A stretch of 64,000 bases of DNA from an uncultured Prevotellaceae bacterium (GTDB lineage: Bacteria > Bacteroidota > Bacteroidia > Bacteroidales > Bacteroidaceae), in NCBI GenBank assembly GCA_902768785.1, contig CACXMM010000012.1:1-64000 (forward strand), written 5' to 3'. The notes under the pieces are model-generated. The model did not search any database. It was not told the DNA's origin and worked only from the letters and a program-made list of their open reading frames with translations. A program made the position numbers and the translations under genes. Shown piece after piece: positions 38,570 to 47,360 of the stretch. Numbering within the stretch: position 1 is the stretch's first letter; each line of letters starts with the position of its first letter.

Positions 38570-39531
38570 GACAAATGATCTTTCTGTAAATATTCTCTTA
38601 CCTCCCTTGCATCAGTCTCCAACTGTCTCCTTAACTCCTCAACGTTGACAAAACGATGCTCGTCACGCAGACGGTGAAGAAACTCAACAGAGAGCGTCTT
38701 ACCATATAAATATCCCGAGTAATCCAAAACATGCACCTCCAAGGTCTGCTTGTTCTCACCAAATGTGGGACGTGTACCGATATTCATCATCCCAGGATAC
38801 AACGACGTCTCTCCCTCGATGTGTACACGTACTGCATAGACACCGGACAATGGAATCAGTTTCTCCTTGTATGGCAACGCGATATTCGCTGTGGGGAAGC
38901 CTAACTTCCTACCTTCCTGAACACCTTCCACCACCTTTCCGCAAAGAGAATAAGCATAGCCCAGCAAACGGCAGGCCATTTCCACATCCCCTTTCAGCAA
39001 AGAAAAACGGATTCGTGAGGAACTCACCGACCCGGCTGCCACATCCTGTATCTTCCCTTTTGTGAGAAACTCATCACTCTGAATCACATCAATGCCCAGC
39101 TCCATCCCATATCTGACATAATCAGCAAAGCCCTCGGCACGATTGTGTCCGAAACGATGATCATAACCGATATACAGCCGTTTTACTTGAAGCTGTTCTG
39201 CCAGTACCCTCCCCATGAACATTCTGGCAGAGAAGGCAGCCATCTCTTGCGAGAAAGGCAACACCACACAGTAGTCGATACCTGTTTCTGAGAGCAGCCT
39301 TTGTTTTTCCTCGAAAGGAGTAAGAAGTTGCGGTTGGTAATCTGTGTGAAGTACCTGACGGGGATGACGGTCGAAAGTGATGACACCCGCAGAGAGCCCT
39401 CTTTCCCGCGCATCGGCAGTCAGTCTGTCTATCAGATAACGGTGACCACGGTGCACACCGTCAAAAAAGCCAATCGTGGCCACACCGAGTGTTTCTGCTG
39501 CTGTCCCTTGGCTCAGAAAAATGGTTTTCAT
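38566..39531 (-). CDS. ribF: Bifunctional riboflavin kinase/FMN adenylyltransferase
   Basis: Makes FMN from riboflavin and then FAD. The 321 residues comprise an N-terminal nucleotidyltransferase domain (IGFFDGVHRGHRYLID near 21-36; the adenylyltransferase region with YDHRFGHNRAEG and VSSSRIRFSLL) and a C-terminal riboflavin kinase domain (GKVVEGVQEGRKLGFPTANI, and YPGMMNIGTRPTFGENKQTL). Overlaps by 4 nt with both neighbours in the operon (HAD upstream, CPBP downstream). It supplies the flavin cofactors that two exported flavin-type proteins elsewhere in the window would need. Confidence 0.96.
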   Translation of the reverse strand: MKTIFLSQGTAAETLGVATIGFFDGVHRGHRYLIDRLTADARERGLSAGVITFDRHPRQVLHTDYQPQLLTPFEEKQRLLSETGIDYCVVLPFSQEMAAFSARMFMGRVLAEQLQVKRLYIGYDHRFGHNRAEGFADYVRYGMELGIDVIQSDEFLTKGKIQDVAAGSVSSSRIRFSLLKGDVEMACRLLGYAYSLCGKVVEGVQEGRKLGFPTANIALPYKEKLIPLSGVYAVRVHIEGETSLYPGMMNIGTRPTFGENKQTLEVHVLDYSGYLYGKTLSVEFLHRLRDEHRFVNVEELRRQLETDAREVREYLQKDHLS

Positions 39532-40124
39532 GACAACTCATCCACTAAGTTCAACCATTCATCACCATGATTCACATGCATGGTGCGAATGCCCAAGGAT
39601 TCTGCCGCGCGGCAGTTCGCCTTGGAATCGTCAATAAATAAAGTTTCTCCAGCTAAGATGTCTGCCTCCTTTAGCATCCGCTCGAAAATCTCACGGGAAG
39701 GCTTCACAAGATGCATCTCATACGACAGGAAAACCTTTTCGAAACATCCCTCCAACACCTCACTGCACGGCAGCCAGTGCACAGGATTGGTGTTACTCAG
39801 TAGGAATAGCTGATAGCGGTTCTTCAATTCGTGTAACTTGGCCACGCGCTCTGTAGGAATCCCTGTGAGCAGCTGGTTCCATGCCCAGCAAATCTGTTCA
39901 TCGGAAGCCATGCAAGCAGGAGATTTCCGTCTCACCTCGTTGCAAAACACATCCACCTCGATATGTCCAGTCTCCAGGTCATGAAACAAATCCTCCTGCC
40001 TGCACTCTTCCACGTAGGTGGAAATGATTTGTGCACCAATGCTGTTGAATGCTTCGACACAGCGTTGTTTGTCAAGGTCCACTAGCACGCACCCAAAATC
40101 GAACACGATATTCTTGATTCCCAT
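39528..40124 (-). CDS. HAD-superfamily phosphatase
   Basis: Cytoplasmic HAD-IA hydrolase of 198 residues from the ATG at 40124 (MGIKNIVFDFGCVLVDLD). The upstream ATG at 40145 sits in the promoter, since a minus-strand -7 box TAATTTTG is at 40143-40150. Motif I is DFGCVLVDLD, motif II LLSNTN, motif III the Lys of LVKPSREIFERML, and motif IV FIDDSKANC. Such enzymes often act on small sugar phosphates or nucleotides. Its coupling to ribF could mean a role in dephosphorylating a riboflavin pathway intermediate, but that is only a guess. Confidence 0.88.
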   Translation of the reverse strand: MGIKNIVFDFGCVLVDLDKQRCVEAFNSIGAQIISTYVEECRQEDLFHDLETGHIEVDVFCNEVRRKSPACMASDEQICWAWNQLLTGIPTERVAKLHELKNRYQLFLLSNTNPVHWLPCSEVLEGCFEKVFLSYEMHLVKPSREIFERMLKEADILAGETLFIDDSKANCRAAESLGIRTMHVNHGDEWLNLVDELS

Positions 40125-40199
40125 AATTCTCCAATTTGAGTGCAAAATTACGCAAAAATCCGTTCATTCCACCACAAACGGAGAAGATTATCACAATTA

Positions 40200-41063
40200 T
40201 TATGGTTTATAATCTATTGTCTGCCAATCAGCCTCAATCATAGCCCGCATTCCCACGGAACGCCCGAAGATCTCTCCCTGATAGCGTGTGATGGTGTTTC
40301 TTCTCATCGGCACATCTTTCAGCTCCTTGCCTCCAACCTCTGTTCCGTTGCCATCGTAGGCCTTGAAGATCACGTTCAGCATCACCTCATCTTCCTGCGG
40401 GAAAATGAAGAAGGCAAAAGTCTGGGGTTGTCCTGTCATCACATCAGTGATCTCAAAATCTTTTGTGATCGTAGCCCTGGTTTTTCCATAGCCTGTTTGT
40501 AAGTCCAACGTTCCTGTGGCCTGACTATATTTCAGCGACACCTTCTTGACATTCGAGGGTAAAGGATCCAAACACGTTAGTTCCATCTTTGCCACCACAC
40601 GCTTCAGTGTCACACTCAGGTCGGATGATGATTCTGTGAATTGTACGTTCCCGTAATACCAGAAGGTATCAGTGACGTCACTCGCCCTGTCAAAGGTGAC
40701 ACCTCCGTCGGCCTTTACCGTACAGTTTTTCTCACCCTGATGCCCGATGACTAGCAAGTGGTATTCACCATAAGGTACATTCATGGACACACTGCCGAAG
40801 CTGGCCTCTGAGGAATCCTGATGGAGCGACACCACTTTTTCACCCGTCTGATCGTAAAGCACAAATGTCATTTTCGAACAATAGTCCTCTAACTTCCCCA
40901 CAGCCCTCGACTCAAATCCCGTCTGCTCCAAACACTCCACGTGGATCCTGAAAACGGGCGTTCCGTCATTTCCTGATTCTTCACTCTCAGGCAGCACTGC
41001 CTTTTCACAACTCAGGCATGTAGCCAATGCGGCCATGCACAAATAATACTGATACTTTTTCAT
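40200..41063 (-). CDS. Mfa2/FimB-like fimbrial anchor lipoprotein
   Basis: Lipoprotein of 287 residues starting at 41063 (MKKYQYYLCMAALATCLSC, lipobox at the Cys of CLSC). The longer frame at 41075 is unneeded, as a -7 box TACTTTTG lies at 41129-41136. Segments such as CSKMTFVLYDQTGEKV, YGEYHLLVIGHQGEKN, FWYYGNVQFTES and VTLKRVVAKMELTC match the FimB/Mfa2 family, which anchors and terminates type V pili. No major fimbrillin or tip gene lies beside it; both neighbours are unrelated. It may work with a fimbrillin encoded elsewhere or serve as a stand-alone surface protein. Confidence 0.8.
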   Translation of the reverse strand: MKKYQYYLCMAALATCLSCEKAVLPESEESGNDGTPVFRIHVECLEQTGFESRAVGKLEDYCSKMTFVLYDQTGEKVVSLHQDSSEASFGSVSMNVPYGEYHLLVIGHQGEKNCTVKADGGVTFDRASDVTDTFWYYGNVQFTESSSDLSVTLKRVVAKMELTCLDPLPSNVKKVSLKYSQATGTLDLQTGYGKTRATITKDFEITDVMTGQPQTFAFFIFPQEDEVMLNVIFKAYDGNGTEVGGKELKDVPMRRNTITRYQGEIFGRSVGMRAMIEADWQTIDYKP

Positions 41064-41272
41064 TGTAATGAACATTTAATAGTTAGCACCGTTTTTCATA
41101 GATACGGTGTTTTCATAATAGATTAGTGCAAAAGTACTAATAAAAAGGCAGATTAATGTTCTTGTGACTACTAAAAAACTTTAACTACTCTATTTTTATC
41201 AGAGAAGGACACAGAGATACACAGAGCATGAACAAGAAAAACTCCCTCTTTCCATGCCTTTTTCCCTAAAAA

Positions 41273-41304
41273 TTTGGTGGTTTCACATTTTTGGTGTATC
41301 TTTG
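41273..41304 (+). promoter_or_regulatory. tRNA promoter
   Basis: -33 box TTTG (41273-41276) and -7 box TATCTTTG (41297-41304) are separated by 20 bp, with the mature tRNA starting 14 bp later. Confidence 0.8.
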
Positions 41305-41317
41305 CAACCACAATACC

Positions 41318-41391
41318 GGACTTGTAGCTCAGTTGGTTAGAGCAACAGACTCATAATCTGGAGGTCCCAGGTTCAAGCCCTGGCTGGTCCA
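41318..41391 (+). tRNA. tRNA-Met (CAU anticodon)
   Basis: A 74-nt cloverleaf: acceptor strand GGACTTG with CTGGTCC and discriminator A, D-arm AGCTCAGTTGGTTAGAGC, anticodon loop CTCATAA giving CAU, and T-arm CCAGG-TTCAAGC-CCTGG. CCA is not encoded. The 5' sequence is that of elongator tRNA-Met in Bacteroidota; a CAU tRNA-Ile cannot be fully excluded but usually begins GGGCC. It has its own promoter and terminator. Confidence 0.92.
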
Positions 41392-41394
41392 CTT

Positions 41395-41423
41395 AAAGTC
41401 CAAGAGAAATCTTGGACTTTTTT
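41395..41423 (+). terminator. Terminator of tRNA gene
   Basis: A perfect 11-bp stem AAAGTCCAAGA / TCTTGGACTTT with a GAAA tetraloop and T-tract, 4 bp beyond the tRNA. Confidence 0.9.
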
Positions 41424-41960
41424 AGTTCACATAAACTCATGATTTTTAAGAACTTACAAAGTTTTACAAATTTCAAGTTCTCATATAGTTCGATTCCTGT
41501 AGGTTTTCTGAATTGTTAAAAATCAGCGCATTATTTAACATTTGGTTTACCCGAGTTTACCCCAACCTTACCCGAGGTTTACCCCAAAACTTAAAATTGC
41601 TATGCTGACAATTTGAGCAGAAGTATTAAAAGACAAAAAGAGAACAGATATTCTACTATTATGTGATTCCGAATAAATCATGTAAACTAGGTATATGCAC
41701 AATTCTTTTGCAGATAATTCTGAATAAAGAATTATTGGAATAATACTTATCACAGTCAACTATGCCGTACATGGATTATTTCCATTTCTTGATGGTGCAG
41801 ATAACCACGCTCCACGCCCTGAAGTTATCATCAGCATCCATGCGGGAATTTGGGGCTTTAGGGTAGGCGGACTTCAATTCGATACTTGATCGTAGGACGT
41901 GGCTTCAGGGTACAGCCTGACGCGTGTGTTACCTCAATTATATATGGAAATCATAGCCTA
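41424..41960. other. Gene-free stretch after the tRNA with short TTTACCC repeats
   Basis: No intact gene is supportable here. At 41543-41590 a short degenerate direct repeat appears (TTTACCCGAG, TTTACCCC, TTACCCGAGG, TTTACCCC). The rest is AT-rich, apart from a more coding-like 130 bp at 41776-41904 listed separately. The position just 3' of a tRNA gene is a usual place for integrated elements, so decayed remnants are plausible. Confidence 0.45.
41776..41904 (-). pseudogene. Possible C-terminal gene remnant
   Basis: On the minus strand a 42-codon open stretch ends in ...FRAWSVVICTIKKWK before a TAA, and includes AYPKAPNSRMDADDNFRAW, which looks like real protein. There is no start codon with a leader, and a TGA stop lies directly upstream in frame. 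Another frame just upstream also looks protein-like (LKPRPTIKYRIEVRLP), which would fit a frameshifted remnant. I do not recognise the family. Confidence 0.3.
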
Positions 41961-43577
41961 CTAATATCCGGGATTTTGTGTCCATGACGGATGCATCACC
42001 AGCAAGTCGCTCGGGATGGGGAAGACGGTGGTGTGGCCGTCGGCCTCTCCAGGCAGCTGTGGCCTGTCGGTGTAGGAACGAGTGAAGATGCCGTAGCGGA
42101 TCATGTCGTTGCGGCGCCATCCCTCCCATGCCAGTTCGAGATAACGCTCTTGGAGGATGTTCTCTAATGTGGCCGTCGTAGCAGATAGTCCTACCCTCGC
42201 ACGCACCTTGTTTAATTCCGCCGAGCCGTCCTTGCCGTTACGTGTCATGGCCTCTGCCTTCATCAGCAGGACATCGGCATAGCGGAAGAGGACGATGTCG
42301 TTATGACAGGCACGACCGTCGGCATTGGCATTCGGGTCGTTCGGGTATTTGCGCAGTCTGGCTCCCGCAGTTTTCTCGTAGTAGCTGCCGGTGAGGTCGA
42401 GTTTTACCTCCAAAGGATAATATTTCAAGGGATCCTTCCCATTGTCCTCATAGACCACATTCGTGTTCTCTATCACCACATCCGCATAGAAGGTCTTGAT
42501 GAAGCGGGGATCCTCCGCGCGGGTGCCATAGCCGAAAGCCTTCACCAGCTCGATTGTGGCACTCGTCCCGTTCTCGGAGCCGCCACCCAGATATGCCCCA
42601 TGACTATAGTGGCGGGAGCGGAAGAAGTAACAATACCAGTTCTGATAGCGCGTGGGGTCCATGGGGATGGTAAAGATATTCTCTTGGGAATCCTCGTTGG
42701 TAGTGCTGAAATTATGGGAGAAATTCGACTCCAACTGATAACCGTAGGAAGAGATGCTGTCACAGCAGAGCTGGCAATACTGCCATGCATTCATTTTTCT
42801 TCCATGATAGGTGAAGGTGATCTCGTTACCAGGGGTGCGCCGGTCATCGGTCCAGTCATCATCGTCATAGACCTCCGCGTTCAGGGAAAGTTTAGCCAAG
42901 AGGAACCAGACAACAGGACGTGTCATACGACCGTAGTAGCTGCCCTTCCGGTTGCTGTATTTGGATGACAGCAGGGGAAGGGCATCCTGCAGTTCCTTAA
43001 TGATGAAACGGTAGGTCTCGCTGCGTCTGGCCTGTGTCAGTTCACTGGTGGTGACCTGTGTGGAGGTGACCAGGGGAACTCGTCCGAAGAGGTCCATCAG
43101 GTAGAAATAATACATGGCCCTGACAGCCCGCAGCTCGGCGATATAGTTGGTGAGCACCCTCTCCTGATGTATAGCTTGGAAGGCTTTTATATGTTCTATC
43201 GATTGGTTGCACTTCATCACCACCTTGAAGAGGTATTCCCACATGTCCTTCTGGGATGGCGTGCCAGCATTCCAAGAATGGTGGAAAAGAGTCTGCCAGA
43301 ACCCACTGTCGTACCAGTCTCCTCCACGTGTGGGCATGATGGCCTCGTCGGTGGTCAGGGAGTTGAAGTCGAACACCCCACGCCCCGTGCCTTGCAGTCC
43401 TTGTGAATCTCCTTTTCCTCCAATATAATTATAGATGTCGAGCACGGCGTTGTTAAACAGGTCGTTGACACTGTCGTATGCCTGTTCGGTGGGCAGTGCG
43501 CTCTTCGGATCTTCTTCGAGGAAGCTGTCGCAGGAGACGAGTGTGAGGAAAAGCAGGGGGAGGATATAGTGTTTCAT
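41961..43577 (-). CDS. SusD/RagB family lipoprotein (second pair)
   Basis: Surface glycan-binding lipoprotein of 538 residues. Lipobox at Cys16 (LVSC) followed by DSFLEEDPKSALPTEQAY, the usual SusD opening. Helical repeats include AELRAVRAMYYFYLMDLFGR and VLFRYADVLLMKAEAMTR, and the C-terminus is HPSWTQNPGY. It follows its SusC partner by 12 bp. The ligand is unknown; GH95 and GH97 glycosidases lie 3.7 kb further right, but no degradative gene is in the same operon. Confidence 0.93.
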   Translation of the reverse strand: MKHYILPLLFLTLVSCDSFLEEDPKSALPTEQAYDSVNDLFNNAVLDIYNYIGGKGDSQGLQGTGRGVFDFNSLTTDEAIMPTRGGDWYDSGFWQTLFHHSWNAGTPSQKDMWEYLFKVVMKCNQSIEHIKAFQAIHQERVLTNYIAELRAVRAMYYFYLMDLFGRVPLVTSTQVTTSELTQARRSETYRFIIKELQDALPLLSSKYSNRKGSYYGRMTRPVVWFLLAKLSLNAEVYDDDDWTDDRRTPGNEITFTYHGRKMNAWQYCQLCCDSISSYGYQLESNFSHNFSTTNEDSQENIFTIPMDPTRYQNWYCYFFRSRHYSHGAYLGGGSENGTSATIELVKAFGYGTRAEDPRFIKTFYADVVIENTNVVYEDNGKDPLKYYPLEVKLDLTGSYYEKTAGARLRKYPNDPNANADGRACHNDIVLFRYADVLLMKAEAMTRNGKDGSAELNKVRARVGLSATTATLENILQERYLELAWEGWRRNDMIRYGIFTRSYTDRPQLPGEADGHTTVFPIPSDLLVMHPSWTQNPGY

Positions 43578-43589
43578 GCGGTGAAGGGA

Positions 43590-46280
43590 TTAGAAGGTGA
43601 GGCTGACTCCAAGAGTATAGGTGTGATAGAGGGGGTAAGACCGCTTGTCGTCGAGACCGAGTGTGCCATTCACATTCGAACTGTTGATCATCGGTGTCAG
43701 TCCGCTGTACCCGGTGAAGGTAGCCACATTGTTCATGGTAAGTGCCACTCGTATGCTCTCAATGAAGCGGTTGACATGTAGCGGGACACGCCATCCGAGT
43801 GTGATATAGTCGATATTCACGTAGTCGCCCTTTTCCAGCCAGTAGTCGGTAACGGTCTGGTCGTTGATATCTTTTGCCGGTGCCTTGGCGAGGATGTTAT
43901 AGAGCGGGAAGGTGGAAACGTTCATGTAGGTGAGACTGGTACCGTTGAAGATCTTGTGCCCAAAAGCCCCATTCACCTGCATGGAGATATCAAAGTCTTT
44001 GTAACGGAAGGAAATATTCGATCCCACGAGCATCTTCGGCATGGCTTGTCCGGCGATATAGCTCTCGCCCACACCATAGACATACCCGCCTTTACCGTTG
44101 CTCACTAGTCCTGTACAGTGTGGGAGCTTGAATGTACCGAGGGGTTCACCCACAATCTGAAAGGTGACATCATTGCCGCCTCCGTGGAAACCGGCACCGT
44201 TGAGCACGGCAATGCCCCGTGTGGACGGAGCTTCCAGGTACTCACCATGGTAGTAACCGCTCAGGGAGATGAGTTTGTTCCGTTGGAAGGTCACATTGCC
44301 GTTGAGGGTGAGTTCCATGTCGCGGGTGACTAGCGGTGTTCCTCCCACAGAGAACTCCAGTCCGCTGTTACGCATAGACCCGAGGTTCGCTACGAGGGTA
44401 TTGAACTGGAAGGGTGGGATGCTCACGGCATAGGGGTATAGCATGTCTGACACCATGGTGTGGTAGTAGTTCATGGAGAAAAGGAACCGTCTGTTCAACA
44501 TCTGGGCATCGATGCCGATGTTCAGTGTCTTCGACACCTCCCATTTCAGGTCGGGGTTGATGTTCCTCATCTCGCTCAAAGAGACGACATGTCCGTCGCC
44601 GACAGGTACGAAACCTGCGGGACTCGCCAGCGACAAGGAGTTGTAGTTGTCGATACCGGCCTGATTTCCGGATGCTCCGTAGCCTATGCTCAGCTTCAGG
44701 TCGTTGATCACTTTCTGATGACGCATGAACGGCTCTTTGCTGATGATCCATGCACCTGAGAGCGCAGGGAAGAATCCCCATTTGTGGTTGACGCCGAACT
44801 TCGACGAGCCGTCTGCACGTGCCGTGAGTGTCACCACATAGCGGTCGAGCAATGTGTAGTTCAGTCGTCCCATAAAGGCTGTCATCGTGGGCTCATAGAG
44901 ATAGGATCCGGTACCATCCCAGGGTCGCAGGGCCCCGGCAGCGAGGTTGTTATATCCTAAGAGATCCGTGGTGAAATCCGTCACGGTGGTGTGGTACCCC
45001 TGATGTGTGTCTTTCTGCATCTCTGCCAGGGCCATGGCGGAGAAATCGTGGATACCTGCTTTCTTGTTATATGAAAGGATGGCATTGCCCAACAGATTCT
45101 CTGTTTTGGATGTGGCACGGTATGCCTGTCCTTTGTTCCATACCGAAGTAGGGAGGTATTGCGCATTCTGATCCACATCGTAGGTATAGGCGCCGAAGAG
45201 GGTGAGCTTCAGCTCCGGTAGTAGATGGAAGGTGAGCTTGGCGTGGATGCTGATATGGGAGTCCTCATCTTGGTCCTTCTCTTGGAGCAATGCCTGTGGG
45301 TTGTTGATCTGACTGGCCGACGGATAGCCATCCCAGCTACCCTGTTCGTTTTGATGATCGGGGAAGGTGGGATTCCAGGCAGTAGCAGAGTAAAACAGCT
45401 TCTGCTCATCGAAGATCTTCCGTTTCTTTCCTGTGGAGCCGAACATGCCGAGATCTACTTGGAGGATGCCGTCGAACATCTGTTGTGTCATGTTCATGTT
45501 CGACATCAGGGTGCGGTCATAGATGGAACGGATGACGGTTCTGTTTTCCAGGTAGCCTAACGATACACGGTAACTTGACTTTTCCGTACCACCGTAGAAG
45601 GCGATATGGTGTTTCTCGGTGAAGCCATTGCGCTGGATCACTTTCTGGAAATCAGTGGAGGAGCCTAAGTCAATCAGGTCTTCCTCCCATCCCGAAAGAC
45701 GGGCATACGAGCGATACTGATCGCCGGAGAGCATCTTGAGGCTCTTATAGACCACCGACAGACCGAGTGAGCTGTTGTAAACCATGCGCATCTTCCCAGC
45801 CTTGCCACGAAGGGTAGTTACCTCGATGACACCCGCAGCCCCTCGGGAGCCGTATTGCGACGTCTCCGAGGCATCCTTCAGGATGGTGAAACTCTCAATG
45901 TCGGTGGGATAGATACTGGAGAGGAGGGACAGGTCGCCCATCACACCGTCAACGATGATCAGCGGATCATTGCCACCAGTAAGGGAGGTGGTACCGCGAA
46001 GGCGCACGGCACTCATCGCATTGGCACCGTTGCGCTCTATCTGCAAACCAGCCACACGACCTTGGATCACATCCAAGGCATTGGTGACCTGGTCTTTGTT
46101 GTTCATCTGACTCTCGTCGATCTTCTTCACGGAGCCGGCAAAGGTGGCGGCACTCCCTGTGGCATAGCCCACAGTTACCGTGGAGTCGGAAGAGGATATG
46201 CTCCCAGTACTTACCTGTGCTGACGAGGGCAATACAGCCATCCCCCACATCAAGGACAATAAGATACAGGTTCGAGTCAC
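43590..46280 (-). CDS. Short SusC-type TonB-dependent transporter (second pair)
   Basis: Outer-membrane TonB-dependent transporter of 896 residues. A signal peptide to about residue 22 (VLPSSAQ) is followed after a short linker by the plug (VIQGRVAGLQIE, VRLRGTTSLTGGNDPLIIVD, FTILKDASETSQYGSRGAAG) and the barrel, ending in YTLGVSLTF. The usual N-terminal carboxypeptidase-regulatory-like domain of SusC proteins is absent; only about 30 residues lie between signal and plug. It starts 9 bp after the FMN-binding protein gene, so that gene and SusC/SusD form an operon. Substrate unknown. Confidence 0.9.
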   Translation of the reverse strand: MTRTCILLSLMWGMAVLPSSAQVSTGSISSSDSTVTVGYATGSAATFAGSVKKIDESQMNNKDQVTNALDVIQGRVAGLQIERNGANAMSAVRLRGTTSLTGGNDPLIIVDGVMGDLSLLSSIYPTDIESFTILKDASETSQYGSRGAAGVIEVTTLRGKAGKMRMVYNSSLGLSVVYKSLKMLSGDQYRSYARLSGWEEDLIDLGSSTDFQKVIQRNGFTEKHHIAFYGGTEKSSYRVSLGYLENRTVIRSIYDRTLMSNMNMTQQMFDGILQVDLGMFGSTGKKRKIFDEQKLFYSATAWNPTFPDHQNEQGSWDGYPSASQINNPQALLQEKDQDEDSHISIHAKLTFHLLPELKLTLFGAYTYDVDQNAQYLPTSVWNKGQAYRATSKTENLLGNAILSYNKKAGIHDFSAMALAEMQKDTHQGYHTTVTDFTTDLLGYNNLAAGALRPWDGTGSYLYEPTMTAFMGRLNYTLLDRYVVTLTARADGSSKFGVNHKWGFFPALSGAWIISKEPFMRHQKVINDLKLSIGYGASGNQAGIDNYNSLSLASPAGFVPVGDGHVVSLSEMRNINPDLKWEVSKTLNIGIDAQMLNRRFLFSMNYYHTMVSDMLYPYAVSIPPFQFNTLVANLGSMRNSGLEFSVGGTPLVTRDMELTLNGNVTFQRNKLISLSGYYHGEYLEAPSTRGIAVLNGAGFHGGGNDVTFQIVGEPLGTFKLPHCTGLVSNGKGGYVYGVGESYIAGQAMPKMLVGSNISFRYKDFDISMQVNGAFGHKIFNGTSLTYMNVSTFPLYNILAKAPAKDINDQTVTDYWLEKGDYVNIDYITLGWRVPLHVNRFIESIRVALTMNNVATFTGYSGLTPMINSSNVNGTLGLDDKRSYPLYHTYTLGVSLTF

Positions 46281-46289
46281 ACGTTTCTG

Positions 46290-46703
46290 TTATTTGTTCT
46301 TCTGATAATAGTCCAAGCCGCGTTTCACGTTCTCTTTCACGGCATCGCTCGACATTGTGGCACCGGTGACACCATCCACCTTCTTTTTCACGGCCTTGGC
46401 TACCTTCAAGCCGTTCCACTTGGAAAGAACCTCGTTTTTCACACGGACAAAGTATTTCGGTGTCTCCTGATTCTTCAATGCTTCCACCTTTTCCACCTTG
46501 TTGTTCTTGATATAGATCTTCAGGGGGGTGGTGCTCCGGTATCCTTTTACATCACTGGCTAACGTGGTGGTGTTCACCACATAGGTGCCATCAGCCATCT
46601 TGGTGATGACAGACGATTGTGCCTTTCCGGCATAGGCGGTAGTGCCGATGACTGCCATGAGCAGGGCACAACACACCAGATTCATCATACTTTTCTTTTT
46701 CAT
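46290..46703 (-). CDS. Exported FMN-binding domain protein
   Basis: Small exported protein (137 residues from 46703, MKKKSMMNLVCCALLMAVIG) consisting of a signal peptide ending near TTAYAG and one FMN-binding domain like those of NqrC/RnfG. The motif DGVTGATMSS at 110-119 matches the ApbE flavinylation signal; by analogy with NqrC the acceptor would be Ser118. The upstream ATG at 46769 precedes the -7 box at 46732-46739 and is rejected. It ends 9 bp before the SusC gene. It may carry covalent FMN in the periplasm, perhaps in redox exchange linked to the transporter, but the role is unknown. Confidence 0.85.
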   Translation of the reverse strand: MKKKSMMNLVCCALLMAVIGTTAYAGKAQSSVITKMADGTYVVNTTTLASDVKGYRSTTPLKIYIKNNKVEKVEALKNQETPKYFVRVKNEVLSKWNGLKVAKAVKKKVDGVTGATMSSDAVKENVKRGLDYYQKNK

Positions 46704-46731
46704 TATCGTGTAATTGAATAGTTTTGAGTTG

Positions 46732-46739
46732 CAAAGATA
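46732..46739 (-). promoter_or_regulatory. -7 box of the FMN-binding/SusC/SusD operon
   Basis: Plus-strand CAAAGATA gives TATCTTTG on the minus strand, about 29 bp before the ATG at 46703. -33 box weak. Confidence 0.6.
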
Positions 46740-46812
46740 CGAATTTCTTGAAACACGGGAAAATCCCATAACTATTTTTAGGAAAGAAATGTTGTTTTAG
46801 GGTCGCCTTTCG

Positions 46813-47157
46813 TTATTTATTCAGAAAGTCTTCACGCACAGGGCTGAACGAGTCGATAAGTTCACCAGCCTCCAGACACACACAGCCGTGCAACAGGTTG
46901 GGGGCTACATAATAGCCGTCACCACGTTCGAGGACACACGTCTCGCCGTCGATGGTCACCTCGAACTTCCCACTGGCTACATAGGAACTCTGACTGTGTG
47001 GATGGGTGTGTGGGGTGCCTACGGCTCCCTTTTCGAATTTCACTTTGACGATCATCAGCTGCGGGTCGTACCCCATGATCTGACGGGTAACGCGTTCACC
47101 GGCAGGCTGCCATGTGATCTCACTCTCTAACAGGAATTTCTTACTTGTTATCTCCAT
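46813..47157 (-). CDS. Cupin-domain protein
   Basis: Single-domain cupin of 114 residues, cytoplasmic by lack of a signal peptide. The metal-binding cupin motif GTPHTHPHSQSSYVASGKFE and the second motif GDGYYVAPNLLHGC supply the histidines and glutamate. Similar small cupins in Bacteroidota are often sugar- or stress-associated, but no specific reaction can be named. Its own -7 box TATTTTTG (47199-47206) lies upstream. It could be transcribed into the FMN-binding/SusC operon, 110 bp downstream. Confidence 0.85.
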   Translation of the reverse strand: MEITSKKFLLESEITWQPAGERVTRQIMGYDPQLMIVKVKFEKGAVGTPHTHPHSQSSYVASGKFEVTIDGETCVLERGDGYYVAPNLLHGCVCLEAGELIDSFSPVREDFLNK

Positions 47158-47300
47158 TTTGATTGATTAGTTTTTTAAGATTATCTCTTTTTTGCTGACA
47201 AAAATACGAAATAAAACAGGAATGCGACTTTAATATTTGTAACTTTAACATTATATTTAACTACGTGGGACGTTCAGCGGATTGGATTTTAGGAATTTGA

Positions 47301-47332
47301 TTTGGATTTTTGAATGCTAATATGTATCTTTG
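47301..47332 (+). promoter_or_regulatory. Promoter of the GH95 gene
   Basis: -33 box TTTG (47301-47304) and -7 box TATCTTTG (47325-47332) with 20 bp between. The position rules out the in-frame ATGs at 47310 and 47322 as translation starts and supports 47361. Confidence 0.8.
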
Positions 47333-47360
47333 CATCCATATCAACAATCACGATGACAAT

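Noticed and set aside
41318-41391. tRNA-Ile with modified CAU anticodon
   Set aside because: The acceptor and D-arm sequences fit elongator tRNA-Met of Bacteroidota better; not fully excluded without comparison.
47310-47360. Earlier start for the GH95 gene
   Set aside because: The ATGs at 47310 and 47322 lie between the -33 and -7 boxes or upstream of the transcription start.
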